Assembly: GCA_000711775.1 (NCBI GenBank)
Contig: ARYC01000724.1
Location: 1 to 64,000 of the forward strand
Direction: 5' to 3'
From: Oxytricha trifallax
Lineage: Eukaryota > Ciliophora > Spirotrichea > Sporadotrichida > Oxytrichidae
Length of the DNA stretch: 64,000 nt
This document shows, one piece after another, positions 1-11,077 of this stretch; the first letter of the stretch is position 1, and each line of letters begins with the position of its first letter. Both the position numbers and the translations under genes were made by a program. The notes under the pieces were generated by a model, which was not told the origin of the DNA, searched no databases, and saw only the letters and a list, made by a program, of their open reading frames with translations.

Positions 1-1440
1 TTTTTATCATAGAAGTATTAAACCAAAGGGGGAGTGCAGAGATAGGGGTTTAAACTTAAATTAATTATGTCGAGGAGCTAAAAGAACAGCAACCAATCGA
101 AAAGATAAAAAAATATTAATGTAAATACTGCTAGAATCATTTCTCAACTGAACAAAGCTTGAAGAGACACCTTAAAGAAATACACTCTGGCAAAGCCAAG
201 ATCTATTTTAAGCATGAAAAGATAGATGGTAGGTATTAGTGTACGACATGCATGAAATCATATACTCACTCAGCTAAAGTTAAAAGGCATAAGCAAAAGC
301 ATCACCTCAGTGAGTTCTTGATTGAAGATTAAGAGACTAAAAAACTAGTGCCAGCTAAAAGAAAATCTAATTCTCTTGAGTCATAAAGAGAGCAGCAAGA
401 GAGACTCAAGAGACAGAAGCGATATGAATCGATGAACCAGCCAGCAGGCAATACAATTTTAGCATGCTTCTAAGCGAAGGCTATGAATATACCTGCATTA
501 AATGCAGTTGATCTCAGCACTTGTATTGAAAACTACTTGAATATAAACGTCCTGCAAAAGCAAAGCTCATAGTAGTTGATGAGTATGCATACAAGGTGTA
601 TCCATTCAGTTATCTTATTAAGAACCAACAGTATTAGAACGAGTTTGCTAATGAATACATGGTACTTAGAGAGGCCTAAAGAAAAGACTGCAAGAATTTG
701 CTTAAGCTTAATGGTGTTATATTAAGTTATGGTTTCATCGCATTAAGGCTAAAGAAATTTAAGATGACTCTGAGAGACTACCTATATCACAATAGATACC
801 CTGATGATTTAAACGATATACTCTCAGATATGATTCAGGGTGTTAAGGAGTTGCATGAACTTGGATATGTTCATAGAGATTTGAAGCCTGAAAACGTTAT
901 GCTAAATCTCTGCCCATTAGAAGTAGTGGTTATCGATTTCAATAGAGCTTTAAGATAGGAGATTGTCACTTTAGCACAGGTACTTGGTACTCCAGGTTAC
1001 TTCCCAATAAGAGAGAAGTGGACTAAAGGTTCTGTTTAATGGGATATTGGACAGTAGCAGCAATAATATTAGAAAGTGACATGGAATGTATGTCTTACCT
1101 TGGTACAAACCATGAAAAATATCAATAAGTTTGGCTCAGAAACATATAAAGTAAGAAGATATCTGCTAAGAAATTAAAAGCATAGTAGAGATGATAATCG
1201 TGAGAGCTCCTAACTATCCTCGGTAAACATTAGATGACATACTTGACCCACTAGAGAGAGCAACGTTCAAAAGATATAATAAAGACAAGCAGATAAAATT
1301 TGTATGATTTAAGTAAACTAAAATTCATTAAATATTCATTAAATTAAGATAATACCTGCATTTGTCTACTAACCCCTATAAGACCCCAACTATACCCTAC
1401 TAATCAAAGCACTTATAAACCTCACTAAGGGGTTTTGATT
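1..1440. mobile_element. TBE transposon (TBE-A), right part
   Basis: The right end is a TBE terminal inverted repeat ending in a G4T4 block near 1427-1440. The bases before it match the ends at 25430-25526 and 15844 (inverted). The left side runs off the window. Inside is most of the plus-strand 57 kDa gene. Only one G4T4 repeat remains at the tip, against two in TBE-B, C and D. Confidence 0.85.
100..1312 (+). pseudogene. TBE 57 kDa zinc-finger/kinase protein, damaged copy
   Basis: With TAA/TAG as Gln this reads as two C2H2 zinc fingers followed by a kinase-like domain. The finger region holds C-x2-C and H-x4-H spacings near 120-290, including CTTCMKSYTHS. The kinase part has the catalytic-loop motif HRDLKPEN at about 876-899, a DFN in place of DFG, and GTPGYFP further on. 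It is homologous to 55761-57410 (TBE-D), 21671-22950 (TBE-C) and 16050-17417 (TBE-B). The frame changes at least near 560 and 1050, so this copy is broken. In Oxytricha TBEs this accessory protein is encoded beside the transposase; its job is not established. Confidence 0.75.
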
Positions 1441-2360
1441 GTCTTTATACAAGCTTAAATTCAAATATTTTTTCCTCAAAAAAAATTATAACAAAATTAA
1501 ATTAAATTCTGCAATAATCGATTTAAAGGAGTTCATGCGTTATATTTTCATCAATATTTTTGATTTAACTAAGGACTAAATCTTTAATTAGCTCAAATTT
1601 TTCGATTATGTACTTAAAGAACGGATACAATTATTTTAATTCTAATAAGTTTTTAATATATTTAAATAAAATTAAGTAAATATTAGCAATTAGTTTGATA
1701 AATAAATTTTATAATAATATTATTATTTTATTATAATATATTAAAAATACTTATCTTAACTATTGCTCATTTTTATTATATAATTTGATTTAGGAGGATT
1801 GTAATATTTAAATATATTAAAAGATTGTTTATATAGTTCTTTAGAAAAAGCTCTTCAAAATTAATAATACGGGGCCTGATAATAAAACATTAATTTATAT
1901 ATTTAATGAAAAAGTTAAATTAATTTCTGTTTTGAATTTCTTTATAAGCTTTCAATTATTAATTTTAAATATTTTAACAGTTTATATTTAATTTAAATAC
2001 TTTTGCTTTTAATTTATAATAGTAATGATTTATTTAATCATATAGAATAATAGAAAAATAAGTGAAAGTAAAATGAATCATAGAATTTGAATTAAAATGC
2101 ATAAAAAGCAATAAAAAAAAGATAAATGCATATTTTCAAAGAATAGTCGAGTTTTACTACGAAAAACTGCCTAAAATTTGATAATTCTAAACTATATTTG
2201 AAGATACTTTTATCTTCATTACTTTTTGTATAAATATAATTTAAATTCTATATTTTTCATTATTTTTTTAAATTAAATTTTCTAAAAATTTAACTTTTTA
2301 ATAATTAAAAGTTCTTAAAAATCTGTATTTTTAATAATATTCATACACCATATTAAATTA
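1441..2360. other. AT-rich non-coding germline DNA
   Basis: No reading frame, inverted repeat or element end is recognisable; homopolymer-rich A/T sequence. Probably eliminated DNA. Confidence 0.5.
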
Positions 2361-2775
2361 TTGTAGGAATACATTCGATTTGGGAAAATGAATTAAAATT
2401 AAAATTAATTTAATTATTAATTACCTTCAGTTATGTTTTTCGAAAATGTCTCCAAACCAGGACAATATTATACTCTCTGGATAGCGCATTAAAAATGAGA
2501 CGGTGGTTGTTATTGCTATAATGAATTTATCTCATCGCCCAAGCGAGAAAACCCCATTATACTATTTTTGGGAGTTAGCTCAAAATCAAAATATCTCGCT
2601 TCCTGGGATGATTAAAGAACATTATATATTTTAAAGTCCAGCTAAATGCGGGATCTACCGTAGAATCCATTTATTTTTTAATTTTAAGTCACTTTGGTTT
2701 TGATAACTGCCATGATTTTATTATTTAATTAATTTAATTTGAATTCATTTTCCCAAATCGAATGTATTCCTACAA
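2361..2775. mobile_element. TA-flanked MITE, copy 1
   Basis: Starts TTGTAGGAATACATTCG and ends with its inverted copy, flanked on both sides by TA (target duplication). Internal family marks are aaagtccagct, a tctcgct...ggatg block and aactgcca. No ORF. Family copies occur at 6125, 8199, 30978, 34060, 48732, 54377, 60284, 60963 and 61234. Length about 415 bp. Confidence 0.85.
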
Positions 2776-3633
2776 TATCAATCAGTAACTACTATTCAGG
2801 CTAAATTATTGATTCCTCCTTATAGTTATAGCAATCTTTCGTTTCTAATGCTTCTATCAAATTGAAGTCTTCCAATAAATTTATTAACTATTTATAAAGA
2901 ACAATAAGAAGATGATGAAACTAATTAGTAAACAACAAATTTTAAATCGTAATAATATAGAAAAAAGAGATCTTAGCTTAGTTATATTTTATAGAATATT
3001 CTTGCTGATGAGTAACTTGATATTCTTAAAAATCATATATTTACAAAAAAAGATAGAAATAAATAATTTATGCTTTAATTTGTCAAAATTTAATTTTTTA
3101 CTAGAATGGCATAAATGCATTTTACTTCTTTTGAGTATATTAATTTAGATATATTGTTTACCCTAAAAACTATAATTATTACAAAATAGTTTCAAATTAT
3201 TCCTTATATAGTTAACTAATTAAATATTAAGTACATCCAAATTCCATTTTTAAAATTAAAATCTATTTTACTAATCAATTTTTAAAGATGTAGTATTAAT
3301 ATTTATTTAAATTGTATTAAAATTTATAAGATTAATATAATCTCTCAATATAGTTAATTACAGCACTATGGAAACTTAAACTCTAATTCATTACATCTCT
3401 ATTTTATACAACTTTCAATATCCAGTCAGAGCTAAAGAGATCCAAATTTTCGTTTCTTATTAACATTTCTGAAAATAATCTGACTATTAAGTCGTATAAA
3501 TAATATATTTTTATAGATTATAAATGTAACGATTTTAATTATACACAACTGTATTTTTGATGATAACATCTGTAATTATAATTTAGTTTATTACGTATTT
3601 TATTGATTTGCATATATATATTATAACCTCAAT
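2776..3633. other. AT-rich non-coding germline DNA
   Basis: An open stretch at 2912-3148 is low-complexity and A/T-driven. I see no protein-like sequence or repeat end. Confidence 0.45.
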
Positions 3634-5583
3634 CAAGACCCCCAAAAGTCCATAATATGGTTTATAAATGATTTGATCTTTAGGAAATTTGGAAGAATTG
3701 GGGTATTAATTATTTTATGTGAATAATAAAATATATATGTTTAATTTAATCACTAAAAAACCTTCTTTTGTATTATTAATAGAGGTCTGATTATCATTTA
3801 CTCAACCACTATTCAATTTGTTGATATATTTAATTATTCGTGTGTTTGGTTTGATTACTATTGAGTCTGCCATTTATTTCATTAATTAAAATACACTGTA
3901 TTTGTCTTTGAAGAACTTTTACTCTTTGCTTAGAATCCTCTTCAAAGCTTGTTTTAATATAATCATAACGAGGCATATTACACTCTATTAATTTTTATGG
4001 CTTCCGTAGTAAAAAAATTTCTTTATATTGTCGAGTAATAGCTTCAGCGTATGCATATAAATTTTTGAGTGTAATGTTATAAACATTTTAAAAATTATGT
4101 GAAATTAAAAGCACAAATTTTAACTCAAAAACCAAAAGTTCCCATAACTCTTCAATTTCCTGTGATCAGAACCTTTTTGAGAAACTCCTGGATCTCAAAG
4201 GATCTTTATAGCAATTAATGATAGCTAAATATAGTTGTTTTAATAGTAATAAAGTAATCTGAGAGTAATCTCAATTAGAGGAAGTCTTAGGATGCATAAT
4301 CTTTTTCACCATTTATGTAAAACATTTACACATTTATACCATTCTTGTTTAAATACTATTCTAAACTGAAAACATAATCTATAATTTATTATTATCTAAG
4401 AGATATTTGAAATTTTATATTTTGTAACCCTATTTGCTATTATTAATAAAATTTTATCATAAGAAATTGTTTAAAATAAGTAAGATTATTTCTAAAATTT
4501 CTAGATTAATTTAAGCAACGACAGTAATTTCTCAAATGAATTTTAATAGTAATTTTAAAATTCATATATTAAATGATACGTGTAAAACTTTCATATTCTT
4601 ATTCTTAGGCCATTCTACCAGCACTTATACCTACTAAGGATTCACTTGCTTTTCATTTATTAAACAGTTAGAATTTTCTTATAAATCTTTCTTGTGCCTA
4701 AAGAAGATGTCCTACAATTTAGAGTTAGTATGCGTAGTTTATAGCATCAATGTTTATTGAGGAAGTTTTTTTGCTTATTAAAGAAGAAGTTAAAGTCCTA
4801 AGTAAGATAGAGATTGAGTCTCAGATTTAAAAATATAAAATTTTTGATAATTGGTTTAAATTTTTACTGTTATTGTTCCATATTTTATTTTCTTAAGCTT
4901 GGAAATTAATTATTATGAGCAGTTCCTATATCTTAAAATTTTTAGGAATTATAATTAAAGTTAATAGTTAACTTCAAGCCCCCTAAAATTTAATATTAAA
5001 CAAATAAATTACCACGTAACCAGCGCACTTTATTAGGTGCGAAATTTTTAATCACTACGCGCTATAATGAAATTATTATTTATTGTAAAAATTGTAGCTT
5101 TCTAATGTCTTTGAAAATGATACCATTTTGCTCATAAATTTTGGCAAGGATTAAGCAGTGAAGCTCAATTCAAGATATTTACAATGGGAAATGTTAGATT
5201 CAATGATAGAGAAAAAGTTAGAGTATTATCACTTTGTTTTTTATTAATTCGATATTTAATATTTTTCAAAAAGAAATATCTACTAAGCATAGAATTCGGC
5301 TATTAATGCTTTAATTTCACAACTAATTAGCTGTGCAAGTGAAAAGTCGATAGATTTACCGTTACAAGCAGTCGAATGGACTTATATACAGTGCTTGTTT
5401 GACTAAATTAGTTAAGTTAGTAAAAATAACAAAAATAGAAATATATATCTTTTATAACATAAGATCTCATTAAGGACATGGGTGAGTTTTAAATTATGTA
5501 ATAAATAATCTTAACCTCTTGAAAATTCCCATTTCTAAAAATAAATTATATGATATTTCTCATTAAGGGGTTCTGGGGCTTTT
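3634..5583. mobile_element. Decayed, internally deleted TBE
   Basis: Left end CAAGACCCCCAAAAGTCC and right end ggggttctggggc are degraded TBE tips, flanked on both sides by AAT (3631-3633, 5584-5586). 3790-4010 aligns by eye with the 57 kDa gene C-terminal part of TBE-D (55840-56000). 5090-5400 aligns with the transposase N-terminal part at 59580-59870. About half of a full TBE (4.0-4.4 kb) is left and no frame survives, so this is the oldest TBE in the window. Confidence 0.7.
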
Positions 5584-5586
5584 AAT

Positions 5587-6124
5587 CTGTGTGCAAAGTT
5601 AAAAGTTTTATCTGTTGTTTAATACCTAATTAAACTTACTGCATTACTAATTGATATTTCCAAAATATCCTTGAACATTTCAGGATCTCTAAGTAATCTA
5701 GATAAGGTGCAATTTAAGAATTTGTCAACATGATTAATTATAAACTGATTTAATTATTTATTTAATATCTATAAATAAAATTGAGTAGAAAAAGCTAAAA
5801 TAATAAAAATAAGTAATTTTTTTTATTGTAACAAAAATTAAATGTTATAAATAATATAATCATTTATAAAATATTAACTTCAATATTAAGAATTTGTTTT
5901 TAAGCTCTATAGTGATATACTTAAAACATGTATATATTTAATCACTTGTTATGAAAATACATATATAAATTTCTTTATTACACAATTTACTGATAGAGTT
6001 AGATAAATTATTTAAAATATGAGTTTAGGTATTTGCCTTACCATTACTTAGGTCAATAAATGTTTCTTTCCAACCTTAACCAAAACAAATATTTGCGTTA
6101 AATACTCCATACACTCTGATAATA
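5587..6124. other. AT-rich non-coding germline DNA
   Basis: Nothing recognisable on either strand. Confidence 0.45.
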
Positions 6125-6536
6125 TTGTAGAAAAAAATTTGAATTTGGAAAATTAATTATTAACTTATTTATTATAATTCAAATTAGTGGTAATTAAAGT
6201 TTGCCAATTTTAAATGATCTTGGGCTCATTCGATAGAGAATTCAAAATTATCTGGACTTTACCATTGATGGTACTATTTTATCGCATACCTGGAGTTAAC
6301 TTGAGTTTAATTAAATCCGTCTAAAATCATTAAATTATACCCTCACATTAAAGTCAAGTAATCTCGCTCCAGGGATGCGATAAAATAGTACCACCAATAG
6401 TAAAGTCCAGCTAATTTTTAATTCTCTATCAAATAAGGCCAAGATCATTTAAATTTGACAACTTTAACTGCCACTAATTTGAATTAATATTTACATAATT
6501 ATAATTAATATTCCAAATTCAAATTTATTTCTACAA
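6125..6536. mobile_element. TA-flanked MITE, copy 2
   Basis: Ends TTGTAGAAA... and ...TTTCTACAA with TA on both sides. Most of its length is a palindrome: the block around 6255-6300 is repeated inverted at 6365-6415. 412 bp, no ORF. Confidence 0.8.
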
Positions 6537-6918
6537 TATTGCAAAATCAATATAAAAAATAAAATTGACTTATTAAAATACAGTATTTTTGTCAATTTAA
6601 TTATGTCTAAATAATCTAATTTCAAAGGTTTAATAATTTATTTTAAATGCTAAATCTTTATATTATTTATCAAAGTTACATATTATATAACAATAAACAC
6701 AACGTTCTTTTAAGGAGGTAAATAACCTTTTGTAACTTATGAAACTTTTTAAGCATAAATCTTATACTTGTTTCTTTGTTAATTTATCAAGCTTTTGCAT
6801 AAGCTTATGATCATAATGCTGTTGTTTTTAGATGAGTCTGCAATTACTATTAGATTCTAGCTCTTGTTATTTAATGATATATAGATAAAAATAAAATGAA
6901 TAAATATTAATATCAAAA
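6537..6918. other. AT-rich non-coding germline DNA
   Basis: Nothing recognisable. Confidence 0.4.
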
Positions 6919-7370
6919 AGGGAGCGAAGTTTTTTTCCTCAAAATTTTAGATCCATCCAAGGAGGGAGGTTCCATACCACAAAAATGTAGTTTCCTGCCC
7001 CATAAATAAAAATATATAATATTTATAAATTTCTCAAAATCTTTAACATCAATAATGATTTAATTATTTATAATCTATTATAAAAAATCATTTCTACCTT
7101 GATAATAAAATCAAATTTTAATGAAAATCATATTAATTATTAATAAAAAAATTATTTTAGCATTGTTTTTTAATCTATAATTTGATAAAAATTTATAATC
7201 TACTCTGAAAATTATAAATCATTAAAATTTGTGTTGTAAATGTAATTGAAATTAAAATTTATATGTTTTAATATTTTTATTGCCAAATAATTAAAAATTC
7301 AATGTTTGGGGCATGAAACTTCCGTAGGGGAGGGAGAAACTTTTTGAGGCAGAAAACTTCCCCCCATCTA
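6919..7370. repeat. Fold-back element with gGAAGTTTT ends
   Basis: The left end (gggagcgaagttttttt, then ccatccaaggagggagg) and the right end (inverted, with aggggagggagaaac and aaaacttcccccc) form imperfect inverted repeats around an AT-rich core. A diverged relative lies at 29650-30045. No ORF. Confidence 0.5.
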
Positions 7371-8198
7371 AAATAATAACAAACAAATTTTTTGAAAATA
7401 TTGTTTGAAAAGCTTTTATTTACAATATTTTAAATAATAACACAATTTTATAGTATTATTTTATTTTTAATTTAGAATTTTTATTCTTTCTATGTATTTT
7501 GTATAATGTACAAATGTAAATTATAATTTTATTTTTTAACCTCTTGATTAGAAACTTTAGTTTTTCACATATTAAATCTATTTAATATTAATATTAATAT
7601 TAAATAAAAAAATAAAAGTTATCCACATTAAAGTAATCAGCTAACTATTTTTCTAATTAATCTTTAGATAATATTCCATCTATGAGAATATTAAATTTTA
7701 TTGATTAAAAAATGTATAATAAAATAACAAATGCCTGACTAAAAATTTTAATTGTAAATTAAATTTGAAATACAAATCATTGCAATTCGCAGAAATATAT
7801 TCTTTAAAAAAAACTATATAATGTAGCAAATTACATTTACTGATAAATTATATCCTTTTTTTCGCTATTTACACAAATGTCTTATTTAGTAATTTAAATT
7901 AATATATTTTTTATTAACTATGGTTATTATAATTTAAATTTTTAATATGAATTTAATTTATGACAATAATTTTAAGAAATTTCTTCTAAAATTATTATAT
8001 GAAAAAATTAATAAAATAATGTATATTCTTAGGGTATAAGCTTAACTCTTATTGATAATCTTCAAAACCAGTTGTTATATTTGAATAAGTGTAAACTACA
8101 ACATTAAACCCTAGATCTTATTCATTTTTTAGAAAATTTTATCCAAATCAAATAATATTAAGTCTAATACTTTTATTTTAACAGCAAACTAAATATCA
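7371..8198. other. AT-rich non-coding germline DNA
   Basis: Nothing recognisable. Confidence 0.45.
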
Positions 8199-9575
8199 TT
8201 GTAGGAATACATTCTAATTTGGGAAATTTATAATTAATTGAATAAAAAATAAATTCGTGGCTGTTAAATTTCTAGAAACCTATATTATATGGTACTTATT
8301 CTATAGGGAATCCAAAATTAACTGGACTTTTCTATCGCCGGTACCCCTCTTTCGCATTCTGGATCGAAATAAATCGAAACTAATTCTGTGTGATTAGTTT
8401 AATATATTTTAATGCAAAAAAGTAAAATATATATGTTCTAACCGAGACCCCCCTACTGCCCCCCACTCAGCCGAGACCCCCCTCAACCGAGACCCCATCC
8501 CCCCCTCAAACTGAGAATCCCCTTTTATTATAGTTTTTTTATGAATTTATTTTTTGCTCAGAATAAATTTCTTGCCCTTCGGGCAGATATTACTATTAAA
8601 AATATATTTTGATAAGTTCCACTACGTCCGTCGACTTTTTTTGTAAAACATACTCCCATAGGGAAATATTTATAATAAGGTTTAATTTTGACTATCATGA
8701 TTAATAATATGATTTAATTGATAGACATAAATTTGAATTCAAGATTTTTTATAACTTAAATCACTTACACTCTACTATATAGTAAAAATTAATATAAAAA
8801 ATTTTCCTATTATTTTTAACTTCATTTAAATATAAAATTTTATAATTATTACTTATTTAGTTAATTACTATTAAAATCATATTTTATTCATATATATATA
8901 TTTAAATGGTAATCCTAAACATAAAAAGTTGTCTTTAATTTTTCAATAAACTAAGCTTAAAAAATAAGATTTTAATAGTAATTAGCTAAATAAGTAATAA
9001 TTAAAAATTTTTTATATTTAAATGAAGTTAAAAATAATAGGAAACATTTTTATATTAATTTCTACTACATAGTAGAGTGTAAGTGATTTAAGTTATAAAA
9101 AATCTTGAATTCAAATTTATGTCTATGAATTAAATCATATTATTAATCATGATAGTCAAAATTAAACCTTATTATAAATATTTCCATATGGGAGTATGTT
9201 TTACAAAAAAAGTCGACGCACGTAATAGAACTTATATTTTTAATAGTAATATCTGCTCGAAGGGCAAGAAATTTATTCTGAGCAAAAAATTAAATTCATA
9301 AAAAAACTATAATAAAAGGGGATTCTCAGTTTGAGGGGGGAGGGGGGGTCTCGGTTTAGGGGGAAGGTCTTGGCTGAGGGGAGGGGGGGTCTCGGTCAGA
9401 ACATATATTTATCTCGCTCTGGGGTGTACCGCCAATATAAAAATCTAGCTGATTTTGAATTCTTTATCAATCAAGTATCATATTTTCTAGGTTTCCAGAA
9501 AGCTAACCGCTTAAAATATAAACCATAAATTATTTGATTTTTATTAAGCTTCCATATTCAAATGTATTTCTATAA
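8199..9575. mobile_element. TA-type MITE, copy 3, split by a fold-back insertion
   Basis: Left end TTGTAGGAATACATTC at 8199; right end mutated (...TTTCTATAA) at 9575. Internal marks ctggacttt and gaattct flank a 970-bp fold-back element at 8434-9403. Without the insert the length (about 407 bp) equals that of the other copies. Confidence 0.75.
8434..9403. mobile_element. Fold-back element, G/C-tipped family, copy 1
   Basis: Starts TGTTCTAACCGAGACCCCC and ends with the inverted GGGGGGTCTCGGTCAGAACA. The arms (about 450 bp each) match closely over nearly their whole length, including GGCAGATATTACT against its complement at 9240-9255. The tips are strongly C-rich/G-rich and the interior is AT-rich. 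No ORF. Same family as 25995-26960 and 40083-40991. Confidence 0.85.
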
Positions 9576-9862
9576 TAACATTATATATTGTTCATTGAAA
9601 TCCAAATTTTCCTTCCAATTAGCTTCCAACCTTATGAGCATGTTCATAATATCAGTGTGGCATTCATATTCATTGTAAAATTAATCTATAAAAAATATAT
9701 AATAAATAGTGTTAAAATCTATTCAATTTAAAGAATTAATTTGTAATAAATTGTAGTAATCTTTACTTACATTTACAAATATAATGATGATGATGATGAT
9801 GATGAATAACTTAAGGTAAGGTGAATATGAAAACTAGAAATAAAGATCTCTAGTATTAAATA

Positions 9863-10339
9863 TATAATTATTATTGTTATTGCTGTTGTTATTATTATTA
9901 TTGAGCGTATATATATTAGTTAGTTTGAATCATTCCTTGAGGTGATGTTTATTGCCTAAAATGCATGCCTTTTGCGTCTTTTGTCTCCGGTATTTCTTCA
10001 GCTGGGGGGAGCGACTTTGGCCGTTTGGGCCTATGTGCCTCTCATAGGGTGCTCCTGGGGGTCTTGTCCCTTGTCATCTCGTCCCACGTCCTGACTTGCC
10101 TCTTCGTACCCCGACTCTGCCTGGGCACGGCCTTTGTCAGGGGTCTCCCTGGGGGGCATGTCCCTTGCCTGGACCGGTCAGCGTGCCAACCACCAAAGAC
10201 TGATATCTTTTTAATTCTTTCGCTTCTTTTTTTAGAGATGTTTTTTTTTGGATTTTAGTTTTCATCTCTAGTCTTATTGTCAATATTTTTAGAGATCAGA
10301 TTGACATCTTTAACAACAGCAATAACAATAATAATTATA
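9863..10339. repeat. 28-bp inverted repeat enclosing a GC-rich island
   Basis: 9863-9890 and 10312-10339 are perfect inverted copies of a 28-bp ATT/GTT-type microsatellite. Between them lies the GC-rich block 9960-10200. No target duplication was recognised. Confidence 0.7.
9960..10200 (-). other. GC-rich island, unexplained; minus frame largely open
   Basis: About 240 bp rich in G and C in DNA that is otherwise strongly AT-rich. On the minus strand a basic, Pro/Arg-rich frame (TWDEMTRDKTPRSTL) runs through it with one TGA, followed on that strand by (AAT)n and (CAT)n microsatellites. That arrangement would fit the 3' end of a retroposon, but no family motif is visible. A plus-strand frame over the same bases is also open and equally unproven. 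Confidence 0.4.
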
Positions 10340-10559
10340 TCAAATATAATGATGAATTTAAATATATTTGAAATAAATCTTAAATTAATTAGGATTATAA
10401 TAATATTTTGAAAATTTATTGTATTATTTAAGATACACTTTTTGAGTTTAGTATTGGGAATTAAATCTAAATACACTGAAATAATAGTAAAAAATTAAAT
10501 TTTCTACAGATGTGATAGAATTATAGTATTGACGAGATAATTCTTACGTATTTTTCATG

Positions 10560-11061
10560 AATAACTACTATTTTATTATGTAAATATAAGTTTGCAAAAA
10601 TTTCAGAATTTTCCAATAATAAGTTAAGATACCTAATTAGTCTTTGTATGATTCATTTGTCAATCTGATTCTTATAACGCTTGCGTGATTAGCTAAAGAA
10701 ACAATCTATTTCTTTAAAAAATTAACATAATATTTAAATTTCTTGCAGAAATTAAGAATTTCTTCTTCCTTCTCTTTATTATCTTCAAACTGGATATTTT
10801 CTGCCTAAAGTACTAATGATGTCAAAGAATTGTTAAGCTGTTTTTGATTAAAAGTCAAGACTGGATACATATCTTTTGAGGTGAAATGCATTACGTTGCT
10901 ACTTTTATCCATCCAATCAGTGAGGTCCTCTACAAGTAATTGTTGATCTCTTGTCAAATTTGAAAAATCATCATAATAATATGTTATAATAATTAAGTTC
11001 TGATACCCTTTATTTAAATTAATTATGGTTCATCATAAAAATGCTTCTCAAATCTGTTTAA
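10560..11061 (-). CDS. RNF213/mysterin-like gene, MDSs after the second AAA domain
   Basis: Two MDSs joined across the IES 10715-10744. The minus-strand protein begins in LNRFEKHFYDEP, matching the conserved FLNRFEK segment that follows the second AAA module of RNF213-family proteins. It goes on through DLTDWMDKS, an acidic stretch, EEEILNFCKKQIVSLANHASVIRI. RNF213 proteins are giant AAA-type E3 ubiquitin ligases; this part is the C-terminal edge of the motor core. The lower edge is approximate (10490-10620), because the frame decays into AT-rich sequence. Several TAA/TAG codons read as Gln. The RING/E3 half expected next is not found below 10560. Confidence 0.75.
10715..10744. other. IES, 30 bp, pointer ATTTCTT
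   Basis: Pointer copies at 10708-10714 and 10738-10744. Removal joins FCKK to QIVSLANHAS as expected for the family. The length is a multiple of 3, so the frame alone does not prove it. Confidence 0.65.
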
Positions 11062-11077
11062 ATAATATAATATTTAA
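11062..11077. other. IES, 16 bp, pointer TTTAA
   Basis: Pointer copies at 11057-11061 and 11073-11077. The frame differs on the two sides. Removing 16 bp restores DAPLLNRFEKHF, the conserved RNF213-family motif. Very short for an IES. Confidence 0.8.

Noticed and set aside
2912-3148. 78-codon plus ORF
   Set aside because: Low-complexity AT-rich frame with no neighbours or motif.
9784-9806. (GAT)n run as a functional element
   Set aside because: A simple microsatellite; possibly a retroposon tail on the minus strand, but not enough to call alone.
9965-10258. Plus-strand 97-codon ORF in the GC-rich island
   Set aside because: Open in several frames because GC-rich sequence lacks stops; the composition is not protein-like, so it is not called as a gene.
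10255-10476. 73-codon minus ORF
   Set aside because: Ile/Asn/Lys-only composition from AT-rich DNA; no continuation of the RNF213-like gene recognised in it.
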